Part shown: in pieces, positions 1 to 10,940 of the stretch
Layout of the letters: the number at the start of each line of letters is the position of its first letter
Position numbering within the stretch: the stretch's first letter is position 1
From: Neelides folsomi
Lineage: Eukaryota; Arthropoda; Collembola; Neelipleona; Neelidae
NCBI GenBank assembly: GCA_034687125.1
Contig: JAQGBZ010000137.1
Location: 62,001-126,000, forward strand
DNA length: 64,000 bases
Direction: 5' to 3'
The notes under the pieces: model-generated
Told to the model about the DNA's origin: nothing
The model's database searches: none
What the model saw: the letters and a program-made list of their open reading frames with translations, nothing else
Program-made: the position numbers and the translations under genes

Positions 1-296
1 TACTCAATGCACGAGATGGGCCATGAGAGGACGGCGATTCAATGCAAAAACCGAATTCAAAACCTCACATCCATCTTTTACCGAATCAAGAAGAGCAAGC
101 AAGACTATCGGTCATTCAACTTTCCCTATTACAAACTCATCGGTGACATCCTTGATGGGAAGAAGAACGGGAGCAGCGGGGGGAGCTCGTCTCTTTCTGG
201 AGTCCCGGGGCTCAACCATAGTGCTTTCTCAAACAACGGCGGCAGCGGAAATAATTCCCTCACTATTAGCCCAACGAATCCTAATGCTTCCGCTGG
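1..296 (+). CDS. Myb/SANT-like (trihelix/MADF-type) DNA-binding protein, 3' part of gene, cut by left edge
   Basis: Frame 1 is open from base 1. The first residues form the end of a Myb/SANT-like helix bundle: a basic ERTAIQCKNRIQNL helix, then a second helix rich in Lys/Arg, then PYYKLIGDIL, the aromatic/hydrophobic closing motif of trihelix and MADF domains. A Gly/Ser/Asn-rich linker follows. Members of this family are sequence-specific DNA-binding or chromatin proteins; no target can be inferred. The exon appears to end at 296 before GTATGT. The open frame continues into a MITE, so residues after 296 are not real coding. An acceptor at 543-544 would give only a few more residues (stop about 15 bases in); the true 3' end is unresolved. 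The start lies outside the window. Confidence 0.6.
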
Positions 297-324
297 GTAT
301 GTTCAAAATATCCTCAAATATACC

Positions 325-510
325 TATATTTTATTCCAGCCCGGAAAGGACGTGAGTTTGAACGAACCGCTAAAATATTATTGAAAATACTCATGATGGG
401 GCTTACATGGTAACTTGCACAAGCGTTTCCTGGGCCCAACATATGCATTTTCAATAATATTTTAGCGGTTCGTTCAAACTTACGGCCATTCCGGGCTGGA
501 ATAAAATATA
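325..510. mobile_element. Palindromic MITE with 64 bp terminal inverted repeats
   Basis: Bases 325-388 and 447-510 are inverted copies of each other with only about three mismatches in 64. They surround a 58 bp centre (389-446). The outer end begins TATATTTTATTCC and includes CCAGCCCGGAA. Both tips contain TA, compatible with a TA target duplication and hence a Tc1/mariner-type origin, but the exact tip is ambiguous because the flank is TA-rich. There is no coding capacity. It lies in an intron or the 3' flank of the Myb/SANT-like gene. Confidence 0.85.
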
Positions 511-980
511 ATTATTAATGATTCTGAATTTTCTTTAACCATAGGGTGAAAGTACGTTAAATGATTCGGTGAAAGGCATACAAAATTATTTGAGAAGTCT
601 CACTCGACTCTTTTTTATTCCAATAAACCTCCTAACCAACTTTACTGCTATTGTAACATCAAGACTTTTTCATTCAATCTGACAATAATATTCCATTTCT
701 CAACTCGTTTGGAATGAACCAAATTACTAATGTTTAAAATTATGAAAGAAACCAAAAAACTAAAACTTTGTTAAACTTAGAATTAGATTTATGTACAATT
801 GATATGATATGTATTATCCGCGTTATCATACATTATTATTATTACAATTTTTAACTTTTTGTAATAAAGATTATATTACTAATTACACCAAGAGTAATCA
901 ATAAAATAAACGATACATTAGAACAAGATTGCATGGCAAAACTGTTCTTTTATAAAACTTTGATTATGTTAAATTAGATT
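511..980. other. Intergenic / 3' flank, no gene seen
   Basis: AT-rich sequence. A plausible splice acceptor at 543-544 is followed by a short open stretch (545-680) that could be a terminal exon of the left-edge gene; it matches no family I recognise. Otherwise nothing. Confidence 0.4.
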
Positions 981-3638
981 CTAATTAAAATATTGTTTAT
1001 TCGGCTTGGCCAACATTCTTCTCAAAATTTTACCAGATTTACCAACAGGAAATTCCTCTAGTATAAAAATTCCTCCATGAATATGCTTGTAAGGCGGAAG
1101 TTTATCTGTTTAATAATTATGTGAATTAAAATAAAGTTTTATAAAGTTGCATGAATGATTTACACCATTTCTGTGAGACCAATTGTCTTGCAATCAAATG
1201 AATTTATTACCATTTGCAAAAGTTTGGATTTCTTTCTCAAGTTCGCAACTTGGCTCAAATCCATGTTTTAAAACAACAAAACCTCTTGGATCGCCAACTT
1301 GCTCATATGGTTCTGGAATGACACAAGCGTTGGCAACTGCTGGATGCTGTTGAATGACAGCTTCTAATTCACTTGGCGAAATCTGGATATAAAATAATTT
1401 AACAAGAACATTGTTATTTTATTATACTTTTAGTATAATATGGTATGTAGTATATTAGTTAATTATTTTATCGCATTGCATACGTGATTGCCATTATGAC
1501 AAAGGAAAGTTTCTTTCACTCTATCAGTAATATAAATGAAATGATTCTCATCGTAGTATCCATAATCTCCAGTTGCAATCCATCCATCGATTATAGTAGC
1601 TTTTGTATTCTATAAATTAATTAATTTTCATATACAGATAAATAAGATACCGTTTGATATTTCTATCTACCATAAGTTACGGTATCACCTATTACCTCAG
1701 GATTGTTAACGTAATAATCAAATATCAGTGGGGTTTTGAAGAAAAGTTCTCCTTTCTCATTTGGACCGAGAGTTTTTTTGGTTTCAAAATCCCTCACTTC
1801 CATTTCATATCCAGGACAAATCCTCCCAATACTTCCATGTGGAACTCCTATATAAGTAACATAATATATTTATGTTAGTAGTTAGGTATAAGCTGTATGA
1901 CTTATAAAATAATTTTTGTTTATTTTTTTATTCAATTTGCTTTCTTTCGTTAATAAATAATGCATATAAGATCATTCAATCGTTAGTACCTTTAATATTA
2001 GAAACTTTTCTCTCTAAATTCATTTCTAAACTATTTGCAATCATGTAGCATTCCGTCATTCCACAAAACTAAATCAAAATGTTTTTGTTTAGCATAAAAG
2101 ATCTTATCTTGAGTACATCATTTAGCCATATTTTGTAAAAGTTAAAAAAAATGGAAATTCATTGTCACATTTGTAACGGTTTTGACATGAGGAAGAGTTT
2201 GATAAAGTTCTTCAATTAAAGCTACAGGCGCAACGGCTCCGCCAACAAAAATATGCTCAAGTGATGATAAATCATAGTCATTTCTTTGTGGGCTGTAGAC
2301 TAAAGGAGCGATGAGAGGCGTAACACAGAAAATACTCTTAGCCTGGAGAAAAACATTAAAGGACAAATGAGCAATTTGAAAGAGGCAATGAAAGAATTTC
2401 AAAGACCTTGTATTTGTGGGCGGCATTGAATAGATTCTCTTGACTATAATGGCTTGTTATCGTCCTTTGGCCATATACGAGCTGGAAGATGGGAAATTGA
2501 GACCCGGTTGCATGAGTGGCTTTCCCAAATAGAAAAACTGGTTGACGAGGATCAGGAGAGAATGGCAAATGTTCATACATTCCAACCGAATAGAGGACTT
2601 TTTTATGAGACAGCTTTAAATATAACAAATATATTAGTTTTATTAATGTCATTATGTCATATATAAGTAAAGTAAAGTTTAGCTTTAGTTTTAGCTTTAG
2701 TTTTAGATTATTGCTCATAGTCATAAAGTTCTACCAAGACTCCCTTAGAAGGTCCCGTTGTCCCACTTGATGGTAAAATGAGAGCTGGGTCTTCTCCATC
2801 AACACAGACATCTGGTAAATCTGAGAAATTTGAAAATTGCGTAATATCAATAATTTGTGGTTTTTATTTTACTTTCTCCATCATCTTCAAAGAGATCCGA
2901 AGGGTAAAGAACATCTTCTATCTTATCTCCGAATGCAATGATTATGACCGGCCAGTCGATGGACAAAACCATTTCTTTCATTCCTTCAGCTTGCCATGAG
3001 TCGCATATTACAAACTTTGCCTTGGACTCTTTAATTTTCTCGCTCAAATAGTCTAAAACATAATTTTGTTAACTTTTAAACAATAAATCCAATTATTAGA
3101 ATTCTCATTTAGTACCATAAGATTCTTCGGAGTAAATTGCTCGAATAATTCCATTAGCTCTCCAGATTCCAAGAAATAGCATATAAAGCAACGAACAATC
3201 GTGACTTGTATAAATCTGAATAGTAATTAAAGAGAAAAAACAATTCTTGATTGTTTTTCTTATGGAAGGACATTTTTAAAATTTGGGCTTTCTATATCTA
3301 ATTAAACACAAACCACAGTGTCTCCTTTTCTCATGCCGAGTTTCCAAAATCCACTAGCAGCTTTTCTGCTCAACTTCTCCACATCTTCGAAATTGATTGT
3401 AAAATCGGTTCTGGCGTCAGTCTTAAAATTAATAACGATATGCATGAATTATATGATTGAGCTAATGGTGATCTTACATTTAGTTGCTATTTTAATTAAT
3501 AAGTACCAGCCATTCCTTTCTCCCGTTTGCTACGTGTTCGGCGACTCTTCTCAAAATATGTTCATGATAAGTCTTTTCATTTGGGAGTGAAGGAGTGAAG
3601 TTGTAATGTGATTTAACAGTTTGTCTATCACTTTCCAT
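981..3638 (-). CDS. AMP-dependent acyl-CoA synthetase, 4-coumarate-CoA ligase/luciferase-like, 546 aa
   Basis: Activates a carboxylic acid as acyl-AMP and transfers it to CoA; the substrate is not predictable. Twelve exons: 3507-3638, 3314-3421, 3116-3215, 2873-3052, 2735-2820, 2407-2613, 2169-2342, 1990-2068, 1696-1847, 1484-1609, 1211-1382, 981-1105. The sum is 1641 nt, full length for the family. ANL-fold signatures in order: the ATP loop SSGTTGPSKGV (about 191-201), GMTE (332-335), TGDYGYYDE (about 421-429), the hinge DRVKE (435-439) and the C-terminal catalytic lysine in GKSGKILRR (Lys531). The hinge tail differs from the usual KELIKxxGxQVxP: it reads KETFLCHNGNHISP. The C-terminus is KQYFN, with no SKL-type peroxisome signal. 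The first Met is chosen because it opens a frame matching the family N-terminal length and is followed by an in-phase donor. Confidence 0.88.
2677..2706. repeat. 12 bp tandem repeat, about 2.5 copies
   Basis: The unit tttagctttagt repeats head to tail inside an intron of the acyl-CoA synthetase gene. Read backwards it yields a meaningless Lys-Leu run. Confidence 0.6.
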
Positions 3639-3969
3639 TTTTGATTATTACTTTTATTTTAAATATTAGAAATTGTCAAAAGATACGCAAGCCTTCCGAG
3701 CTGATGTCAAATGGAAACTAGTGTAGAATAATATCATTTCTGGAAAGTCGTTCCATGATGCGACCAAGGTTACTGGTTTTAATTGGTCTTGTAAGTTGTT
3801 GTATCGTGTAAATTGCATAGACAAACTCGTTGACCTCGAAAAGACACTTTATTTGCATTATAACAATAAGATTCAACTTCCAGTATGGTTTTTAATTAAA
3901 ACATGTCAATGCTTCAAGACTTAAAAGTACAAAATTTAACAATATCATTGATTTAACTTTTATAGAGTA
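3639..3969. other. Upstream region of the acyl-CoA synthetase gene
   Basis: AT-rich. It should hold the promoter and 5' UTR of the minus-strand acyl-CoA synthetase, but no TATA box or other clear element is visible. It ends at the TA flanking the Tc1-like element. Confidence 0.3.
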
Positions 3970-4525
3970 CCACTTCGCGCCAATCAAAAAGAGAATTTGG
4001 TTTGAGCATCCTTACCTTCCTTTTTTCTTTTCTTTCGCTTCCAATTTTTCGCTGATGAAATGCGCTTTGCTTATTAAATATTTAAATTGTGGCTAAAGGA
4101 AAGCCGACACATCCTGAATTAATTAATTTGATAAAGCCAAAATTAAGAGAAAATAAAACGGCAAGAGAGATTCAAACTCTTTGGGGTTTAGTGAAAAAAC
4201 CCGTCCGTCATCAAAATCCAACCAATACTGACGAATTAAAGAGGGTCGTCAAAGAAGAATGGGAGAAAATTAGCCAAGAAACATGCCAGCGCCTTGTATC
4301 TTCAATGCCTCGTAGTATCAGGGAAATTATTAAAGCTAAGGGTGGAGTGACAAAATATTAATTACTTAAAATTCCTTTAAAAATTTAAAAATCTGTTCAT
4401 TTTAGTTAGAATATGTGTTTTAAACATTCAAAATATAAGCACGAAATAAGCATAATTCAATGGAAATAAAGGAAGGTAACTTAGAAAGATCAAACCATTT
4501 TCTCTTCTTGATTGGCGCGAAGTGG
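3970..4525 (+). mobile_element. Internally deleted Tc1-like transposon, 556 bp, TA-flanked
   Basis: Terminal inverted repeats of about 34 bp (3970-4003 and 4492-4525) start CCACTTCGCGCCAATCAA and differ at only three or four positions. Both ends abut TA (3968-3969 and 4526-4527), the Tc1/mariner target duplication. The interior keeps only the two ends of a transposase gene, so the copy cannot move on its own but might be mobilised in trans by an intact relative. Confidence 0.9.
4089..4361 (+). pseudogene. Tc1-type transposase remnant: N-terminus fused to C-terminus, DDE core missing
   Basis: Ninety codons. The first about 28 residues (KGKPTHPELINLIKPKL, then AREI) look like the first helix-turn-helix of Tc1 transposases. 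From about residue 31 the frame reads LWGLVKKPVR, then PTNTDELKRVVKEEW and the terminal KAKGG-TKY signature, the normal C-terminus of the family. The roughly 240 residues between them, carrying the second HTH and the DDE/D catalytic triad, are gone in one in-frame deletion. The first codon is GTG where an ATG would be expected. Non-functional as an enzyme; whether the fused fragment is translated is unknown. Confidence 0.85.
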
Positions 4526-4527
4526 TA

Positions 4528-6363
4528 AGTATTCTACAATGTATTGTATAGATATTAACCGTATTAGTGTATTTAAAACTTTGTAAATAAGCATTTATAA
4601 GCATGTAAAAATATTGTAATGTGAATATCGTATGATACAAGATAATAATAGTCCAATCAAATATGTAGGATAGAATCTAATTAAGCCAAGATATATTGAC
4701 ATTCAAGGAGTGTAGATTTATTATTGATAATTAACTTGAAAAATGTTTTTTTTTGATAATTCCTCAAATGCTAAATAATTCATTAATATCTCAAGTAGTA
4801 GTGATATTTTAATATTTTACTCGTTACATGTTATATTATTGTTATTACGCAATTAGCCATAAGTCTTTCTTTATTTTATACAATAAAATAATAATGGAGG
4901 ATGAACAATATGTATGTATGTATTTAGGTAATACATAATGCATAATATATAACATTGATCTAAAAGAATCCTGTTAATGAATTTAGGCATTTTGGAAAAA
5001 ATATAAAAATCACATGTTATACGTGTGATTTCTCTGTTTTTATCTTACATATTATATGGGAAATAATGGTAAATAATCAATATCAGTGCAATATGCAATG
5101 GATTGCAAAATTCCAACAGTAATGTACCAAAAGAACTAATGTATGCGCAATTAAACCACAAGTCTCAATTAAATCATAATTTTCTCTATTTACAAGACAC
5201 ATTCATTCATGACTATAGTATTATACAATGTATGGTACACACATAAGTATACTTATATGCAATTTAGAAATATTATTATAATAATCATTAGCTAAAGATA
5301 AAACGCTAAAAATCATTTTATAATGTATATGAGAATGTACCAATAATGTATAGATAATCGATAGTTGTGTATTTAATAAAATGGAAATGTGAATGGAATA
5401 TTACATATTTAATATCAATTCATCATATAAGATATCACATTAAAGGTGTTATGTAAATACACAGAGTGACTGTATCCTGTAAATGTTGACTAATAAACAA
5501 AATGTTTTCACATGTCATAAGATCATTTATTGGAATTTATTGTAAAAAAATTAAAGTTAATGAGGTGAGTTTAACTACTCCAACTTTTACATTAGCGGTT
5601 CTCTACTTCGATTTGCCCAATAAGGAAGATAAATAAGTATGAGGAAAAGTATAGAGACTTCTCTCTGTGACTCTGTGTATCTCCGCACTCTGCTGTGTTG
5701 AAGAGATAGGGAGGATCCAAGAGTGGCAACAGAGAGTCAATGACTTGGCAGCTAGGGAAATCAGGATACAAAATTAAAAACTTTCTCTAGTTCGCAATTT
5801 AAAGATTACAAGAGTTTTAAATCGCAATTAATATAAATAACTTTTAAATGAATCTTGGATAACTTAGATAAATAAATATTTACGAGGCTCTTTAGTCATG
5901 TTGAATTATAAAGGAAAGAAAAATTTGTAAAATAAGGTAAATTAAAAAATCTGTAAAATATGTGCAGTTTCAAATGGAACAATTTCCTAATGTAGTCCAA
6001 ATTAATTATAATTATTATAGCAAAATGTGAATATCAAATAGGAAATTAGAGCTATGTATTCATATATCGCCTCCATTAAAGGTCTCTAGTGCTTTGAATT
6101 GAGATTATTATTGTATTTTTAATCAAATAGTTTGAAAAACGTAAATAGAATTTGGATATATAATAATAGGTCATACTTTATTTTGTCGAAACAGATTGGA
6201 ACAAAGTCATAAAACTTTCATGGCTTCATCATTATTTTATAAAACAACATAGATAATTTTATAAATTTAGATTTTATCAACATTATCACTTTATGGTACA
6301 CATTAATCATTCATTTCCATTATTTCAGTATCTCTATCTGCCAATTGGCAAAGGTTAAAAGAA
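4528..6363. promoter_or_regulatory. Upstream region and probable 5' UTR exon(s) of the ZYG11-like gene
   Basis: No coding sequence. The acceptor TATTTCAG ends at 6328, 35 bases before the ATG at 6364, so the 5' UTR is spliced. A good donor (G|GTGAGT) at 5563-5569 could end a non-coding first exon. A less AT-rich patch at 5630-5760 (CT-rich, GAGAG motifs) is another candidate for the transcription start. The remainder is featureless AT-rich sequence. Confidence 0.35.
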
Positions 6364-9300
6364 ATGGGTTCAGACTCGCCGGACACGTTGATTTCGGTGG
6401 CAGCGAAGTTCTGCACAACTAATTTGCACACGTTGGTGACAAAAGATATGGAGTTGAGAGAAGGAGTTTCTCTTCCTACAGAAATTTGCGAAAAACTCCT
6501 CGATTCGGCCCCAAGAGATGAAAATTTTGAAAAAGTTGTAGATGTTTTAAAGGTAATGCAATTTTAAAGATAATCGAAATATATTTACAATCCTTGAGCT
6601 CGTAACTCGATAACTAAATATTGAAAAGTTTAAAACATTTTATTTTTAGGATACTAGTCGCACACGTCTTGAAAGAATCGATGTTCGTGGTTCCCAGATC
6701 ACCGACAGTTCATTGAAATTGCTTTTAAATCATAAACCTTATCATTTGGACATTCACAATTGTCCTCGCCTCACATCGAGCATTCTTGAAATTATCAATA
6801 AACAAGGAAGCAAACTCGAGTCTCTTGTTTTAGGAAATACCAGTCATATTCTTCCTGAAAATTTGAAAGGAGAAGAAGGTGCATTTCCTACATGTTACAA
6901 TTAATTTTGAAAAATTATGAAATCTAATTAATATTTATCTGATGTGTGTCAATAATATGACTCTAAATGTTATTTCTATTTAGAAATTTCAACTCCAGAA
7001 GCACAAGATTTCATCAACAAAGGACGAATATTTGATGCTCCTCTTTTGAAAAAACTCGTCATATGGAATCATGGAACGAACGAATTATTATTTTGGGAAA
7101 CTCTCCTCAATTCTTTAATTGGAAAACTCGTTCATCTGGACTTGAGCGGATGTTTAGAAACACCCATAAGCATTTTAGCCCGCGGGATCACATTAGTTTA
7201 TCTTAATCTTTACAACGTAATCCTTAAAGCAGATGACCTAGATTTTCTATGCAATTTAAAATATTTAAGGTACGTAACAATAAATATTAAGAAATTATTT
7301 ACCAATATTATTCAGTTGAAAATTTATTAATTTGAATCCTTATTATCTTCAGATTCTTAGATATCAGTCAATCAAACGAAAGTGCTTCTGTTTTCCAAAC
7401 TCCCAATGAACAACTTGAGAAACTTGTAAAGGCTCTTCCATTTTTAACCAGCTTAGATATTTCTGGAACGAATCTTGCTGGAAGAGGAATATTAGAGACG
7501 AAAGGATGCGATATTCCTGGTCTTAACAGTCGAATCAATCGTCCTCTTGACTTCCTTGGTCTTTACAATACTCATCATGATGCTTCTCACAGAGCTCACA
7601 TTCCTGCGAAACGAATCAGTGGAGATAAAAACGAAGAACAAATCCTAATTGCATGCCAAGTAAATTCACCATTTTATTTATTTTATTTTTTCTACCTTTA
7701 AATTAAAATAGTCATATATTTAATTAGATTCTATGTATTAGCCATCTTTTTAGTTTATTTCATATCTTTATGATAAATACTTTTTCTTTCTAGGCCTATT
7801 TGGACAGACATGAGGTGCTAGAAAAAGTATTAAATGATTTGTTTCATCAATTTAGAAGCGAGAAGGGTAAGATTATTATTATTTTCGAGAATCTCAATTT
7901 AATATTCGAATTATTGTCAATAATTAATCGTTAATATCAGTAATGATTTTTTACTATGTAATTTCAATGGTTTGGGTTTTATAGCAATCGAGTCTCAGCG
8001 CAGTCTGAGCTTAATTCTCACTGCAATGCAAAGGCATTTGGGAGAAAAGCATGTTCAGATATCCGCATCAGCAAGTCTATTTTATATTGTCAAGATGGAC
8101 ACAACACTCAAGCCAAGTCAAAAGAGAGAAATATTGAAAACCTTGATACAGGCGATGGAGGTTCATAAATATGATCCAACCATGATGCGAAATGGATGTC
8201 TCACCATTTGTCACTTTAAAATACCACAGGATGTTGTATGTCATTTACTATTTTAGAATTCTTGATTATATCTCAATTTATAGTTATTAATTTGTACTTA
8301 GCATTATTTTTGAATTTTGAATATACAATTTTTTAAATAAGATGTTCGAGTACAAAAAGCTGGTTACGATCTTGCTTGAAATATTAAGTACGGCTAATCA
8401 AGAGGAATTTGTTGAACGAATCGCGATTTATTTACTCAATTCTCTCGCATGCCAAGTTGACGGCGGTTATAAAAAGTTGGTTGGAGAACTTGGCGCTATT
8501 CAGGTTTGCTTAATAAACTACTATACGTTTAATTTAATTTCCTTATTGTTAACTAATAACTAACTAACTAATTTGGTGTTTATATATTTGTTTTATATAG
8601 AAAATGTTGGGTCTCATAAAGGATCGGTTAGAAAAATCGGATTGCGATGACGTGATGGAAATTGCTTGGTCTACCATGTGGAACGTAAGAAAACTAAAAA
8701 TTGTAATTAAAAATATTTAATCCTTGTTTTAATTTTAGGTGACTGATGAGACGGCAGAGAATTGTGCTTTATTTCTTGAAAACGATGGGATGGATCTCTT
8801 TCTTAAATGTTTGAATATGTTTGGTGAAAAGCCTGAACTTCTGAGAAATATGATGGGTGAGTTAAAATCAAATCAATTAACTTTTTAGGATAGATGACGC
8901 ATTGTGATTCAGAACTGAATAATTGAAATTTAACTCACAATCACAATGAGTAAAAATCTTACTAATGTTTCATAATTTTTAAGGTTTATTGGGGAACGTA
9001 GCTGAAGTGGAAAACTTGCGACCAAACCTCATGACATCAAAATTTATTCAAGTCTTTTACAATCTTCTTGATTCCACACAAGATACTATTGAGGTTCATT
9101 ATATTAATTTTTAAGAATTTAATAAAAGAGTAAAATATCTCTATATAATACTTCGTTTATTGAGAAATTATGCAAAATACATAATTTTTCCTTTAACAGG
9201 TTTCGTACAATTCAGCAGGAATATTAGCCCATATTCTAAGTGACGGACCTACAGTTTGGAAGATACAAACTCCAACAAGATTTGAGGTTCAAACGAAATT

Positions 9301-9814
9301 AAGAAACAATGTTAACCGTTGGGATCGGAATTCGCCAAGAAATATAAATTACAGGTAATAAAAAACTTTAATTAGCGAGAAGTTTGATTATTTACTAAAA
9401 ATGTGTCTAATAAATTAGATCTTTTGAGCCAATTCTTCGCTTGGTTCGCAATCAGGAAAATCCAGAATGTCAACTATGGGGAGCTTGGGCGCTCTCAAAT
9501 CTAACGACGGTTTATGGTACAAATAATATTCCCTTTTTAAATATTTCAATACACAGATAACGAAAAATTTATTTATAAAAATAGCATTATAAATAAGATA
9601 ATATTAAGTATTTATTTGATTAATTATTTCAGCCGACAAGTATTGCTTACTTCTTGAACAAGAAAACGGTGTTGAGCTCATAACGAAATTGTTAAAAGAA
9701 ACGACTGATCCAGATATTCGAGAATATTTCAATCACACAATCACAAACTGTAGCAATTTCCAATTTACTAATGTAAACTCAGGGGATGAAATCGGAATGG
9801 AACTCGTTGGTTGA
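6364..9814 (+). CDS. ZYG11: ZYG11/ZER1-family Cullin-2 E3 ligase substrate receptor, 747 aa
   Basis: These proteins recruit substrates with N-terminal glycine degrons to CUL2-Elongin B/C ubiquitin ligases. Thirteen exons: 6364-6552, 6650-6878, 6984-7269, 7353-7659, 7794-7866, 7985-8235, 8342-8503, 8601-8684, 8739-8856, 8984-9093, 9200-9354, 9419-9516, 9633-9814. The sum is 2244 nt and the product matches ZYG11B in length (about 744 aa). The N-terminus carries the LPTEICEKLL segment expected near the VHL box. Leucine-rich repeats follow (HLDLSGC, LVYLNLYNV, FLDIS, LTSLDISGTNL), then an armadillo-like part with strongly conserved stretches: ISGDKNEEQILIA, VTDETAENCALFLENDG, GLLGNVAEVENLRP, WALSNL. 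Family membership is firm; ZYG11 versus the paralogue ZER1 is a judgement from length and motifs. Confidence 0.9.
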
Positions 9815-10560
9815 ATTTATAAAATAGTATTCGCATCATTAGGCATATAAAATTCACAAGACTAATTAAAACGTGCAACCTATTTAGGTCGCTCCATACA
9901 GCGACTTTGTAAAATTTCCAGAAATGTAAGATAAGGTGTGAACAAATAATTTGCAAAAATGATAATTATTATATTACATTAATATTAAATTATAGTTACT
10001 TTATGTCCTGAAAACTGAGTGATTAAATCTAGTTAGACATATATTTATTTGGTCGAAATGTAGCGCGTGTCGTTTTTGTTTTCATTGACATTATAAAAAT
10101 GAAAACTTATCATTAATTATGTTTAATTGATAAAAAATGCAAACAGCGAAGAATTATTAGAACCTTTAGGATATTCAAAACGATATTTTATCCATTTGTT
10201 TTTAATCAACTTAATTTTTTAAATATAATTAATATATGCATTTTAATTTATTATTTTAATCATTTCGCAAATATCGATTCTAATTGTTAAACAATTCGAA
10301 TAATCGTATTTATCAAGTTCCATATTTGTTATCGATATTATATTTAATTATTTAAAAAAAATAGTCTTGAGATAATAAAATTACTCTAGATAATTAATAT
10401 TTTGTATATTTTTCTGTCATTTAATTATGCATTTTTTAATGTTGCAATCAAATCATATAAAATTGGCCGTAAAACAGTCTGTAATGCATTATTGAAGATG
10501 GGTAAGTTGATACACTCATCATTTTCCATAGGCTATTTCCTGCCCTCACTTTTATCTTAA
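9815..10560. other. Intergenic, no gene seen
   Basis: AT-rich 3' flank of the ZYG11-like gene. No exon-like open frames, RNA genes or repeats recognised. Confidence 0.4.
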
Positions 10561-10940
10561 TAAAATTGTTAGGATTTGATTGGATGATCGGGTTGGACCT
10601 CATTTCTCATTGGCTGTCTGCTGGAAACAATATTATTCACCATCGAGCTTCCCGCTCGATTTCTTCGAGCACACTTTACTTGCATATTGACAGTCAACCT
10701 CAACGGACAAAGCAAGTTGCTTTGCTTTAAGCAACTTTCCATTTTATCCAGTGAATTACACGCGTTTTAAACTTTAACGTTTTAAGAAATTTTAATTGAA
10801 TATTAATTCATTCACATTATTTATAGCAGTGTTTAGAGGTACAAGTACAAGAGACAGCAAATTAATTTTAATGGTTAGAACTTGATAAAACTTATGACCA
10901 ACTTTGTACTTTTTAATTTTTAGGAATCTAGTAATCAACA
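10561..10940 (+). promoter_or_regulatory. Probable promoter and spliced 5' UTR of Aurora kinase
   Basis: Two ATTGG (inverted CCAAT) boxes at 10579-10583 and 10609-10613 lie 30 bp apart, a spacing common in animal G2/M gene promoters. A 9 bp stem with a 6 nt loop (714-722 and 729-737 of the 10 kb block, i.e. 10714-10737) sits downstream. A polypyrimidine/AG acceptor just before 10924 leaves a short leader ahead of the ATG at 10941, so a non-coding first exon lies in this interval. The role of these motifs is inferred from pattern only. Confidence 0.4.

Noticed and set aside
297-384. Extension of the Myb/SANT-like open frame to a stop at 384
   Set aside because: A donor at 297 ends the exon, and bases from 325 on are the arm of a MITE.
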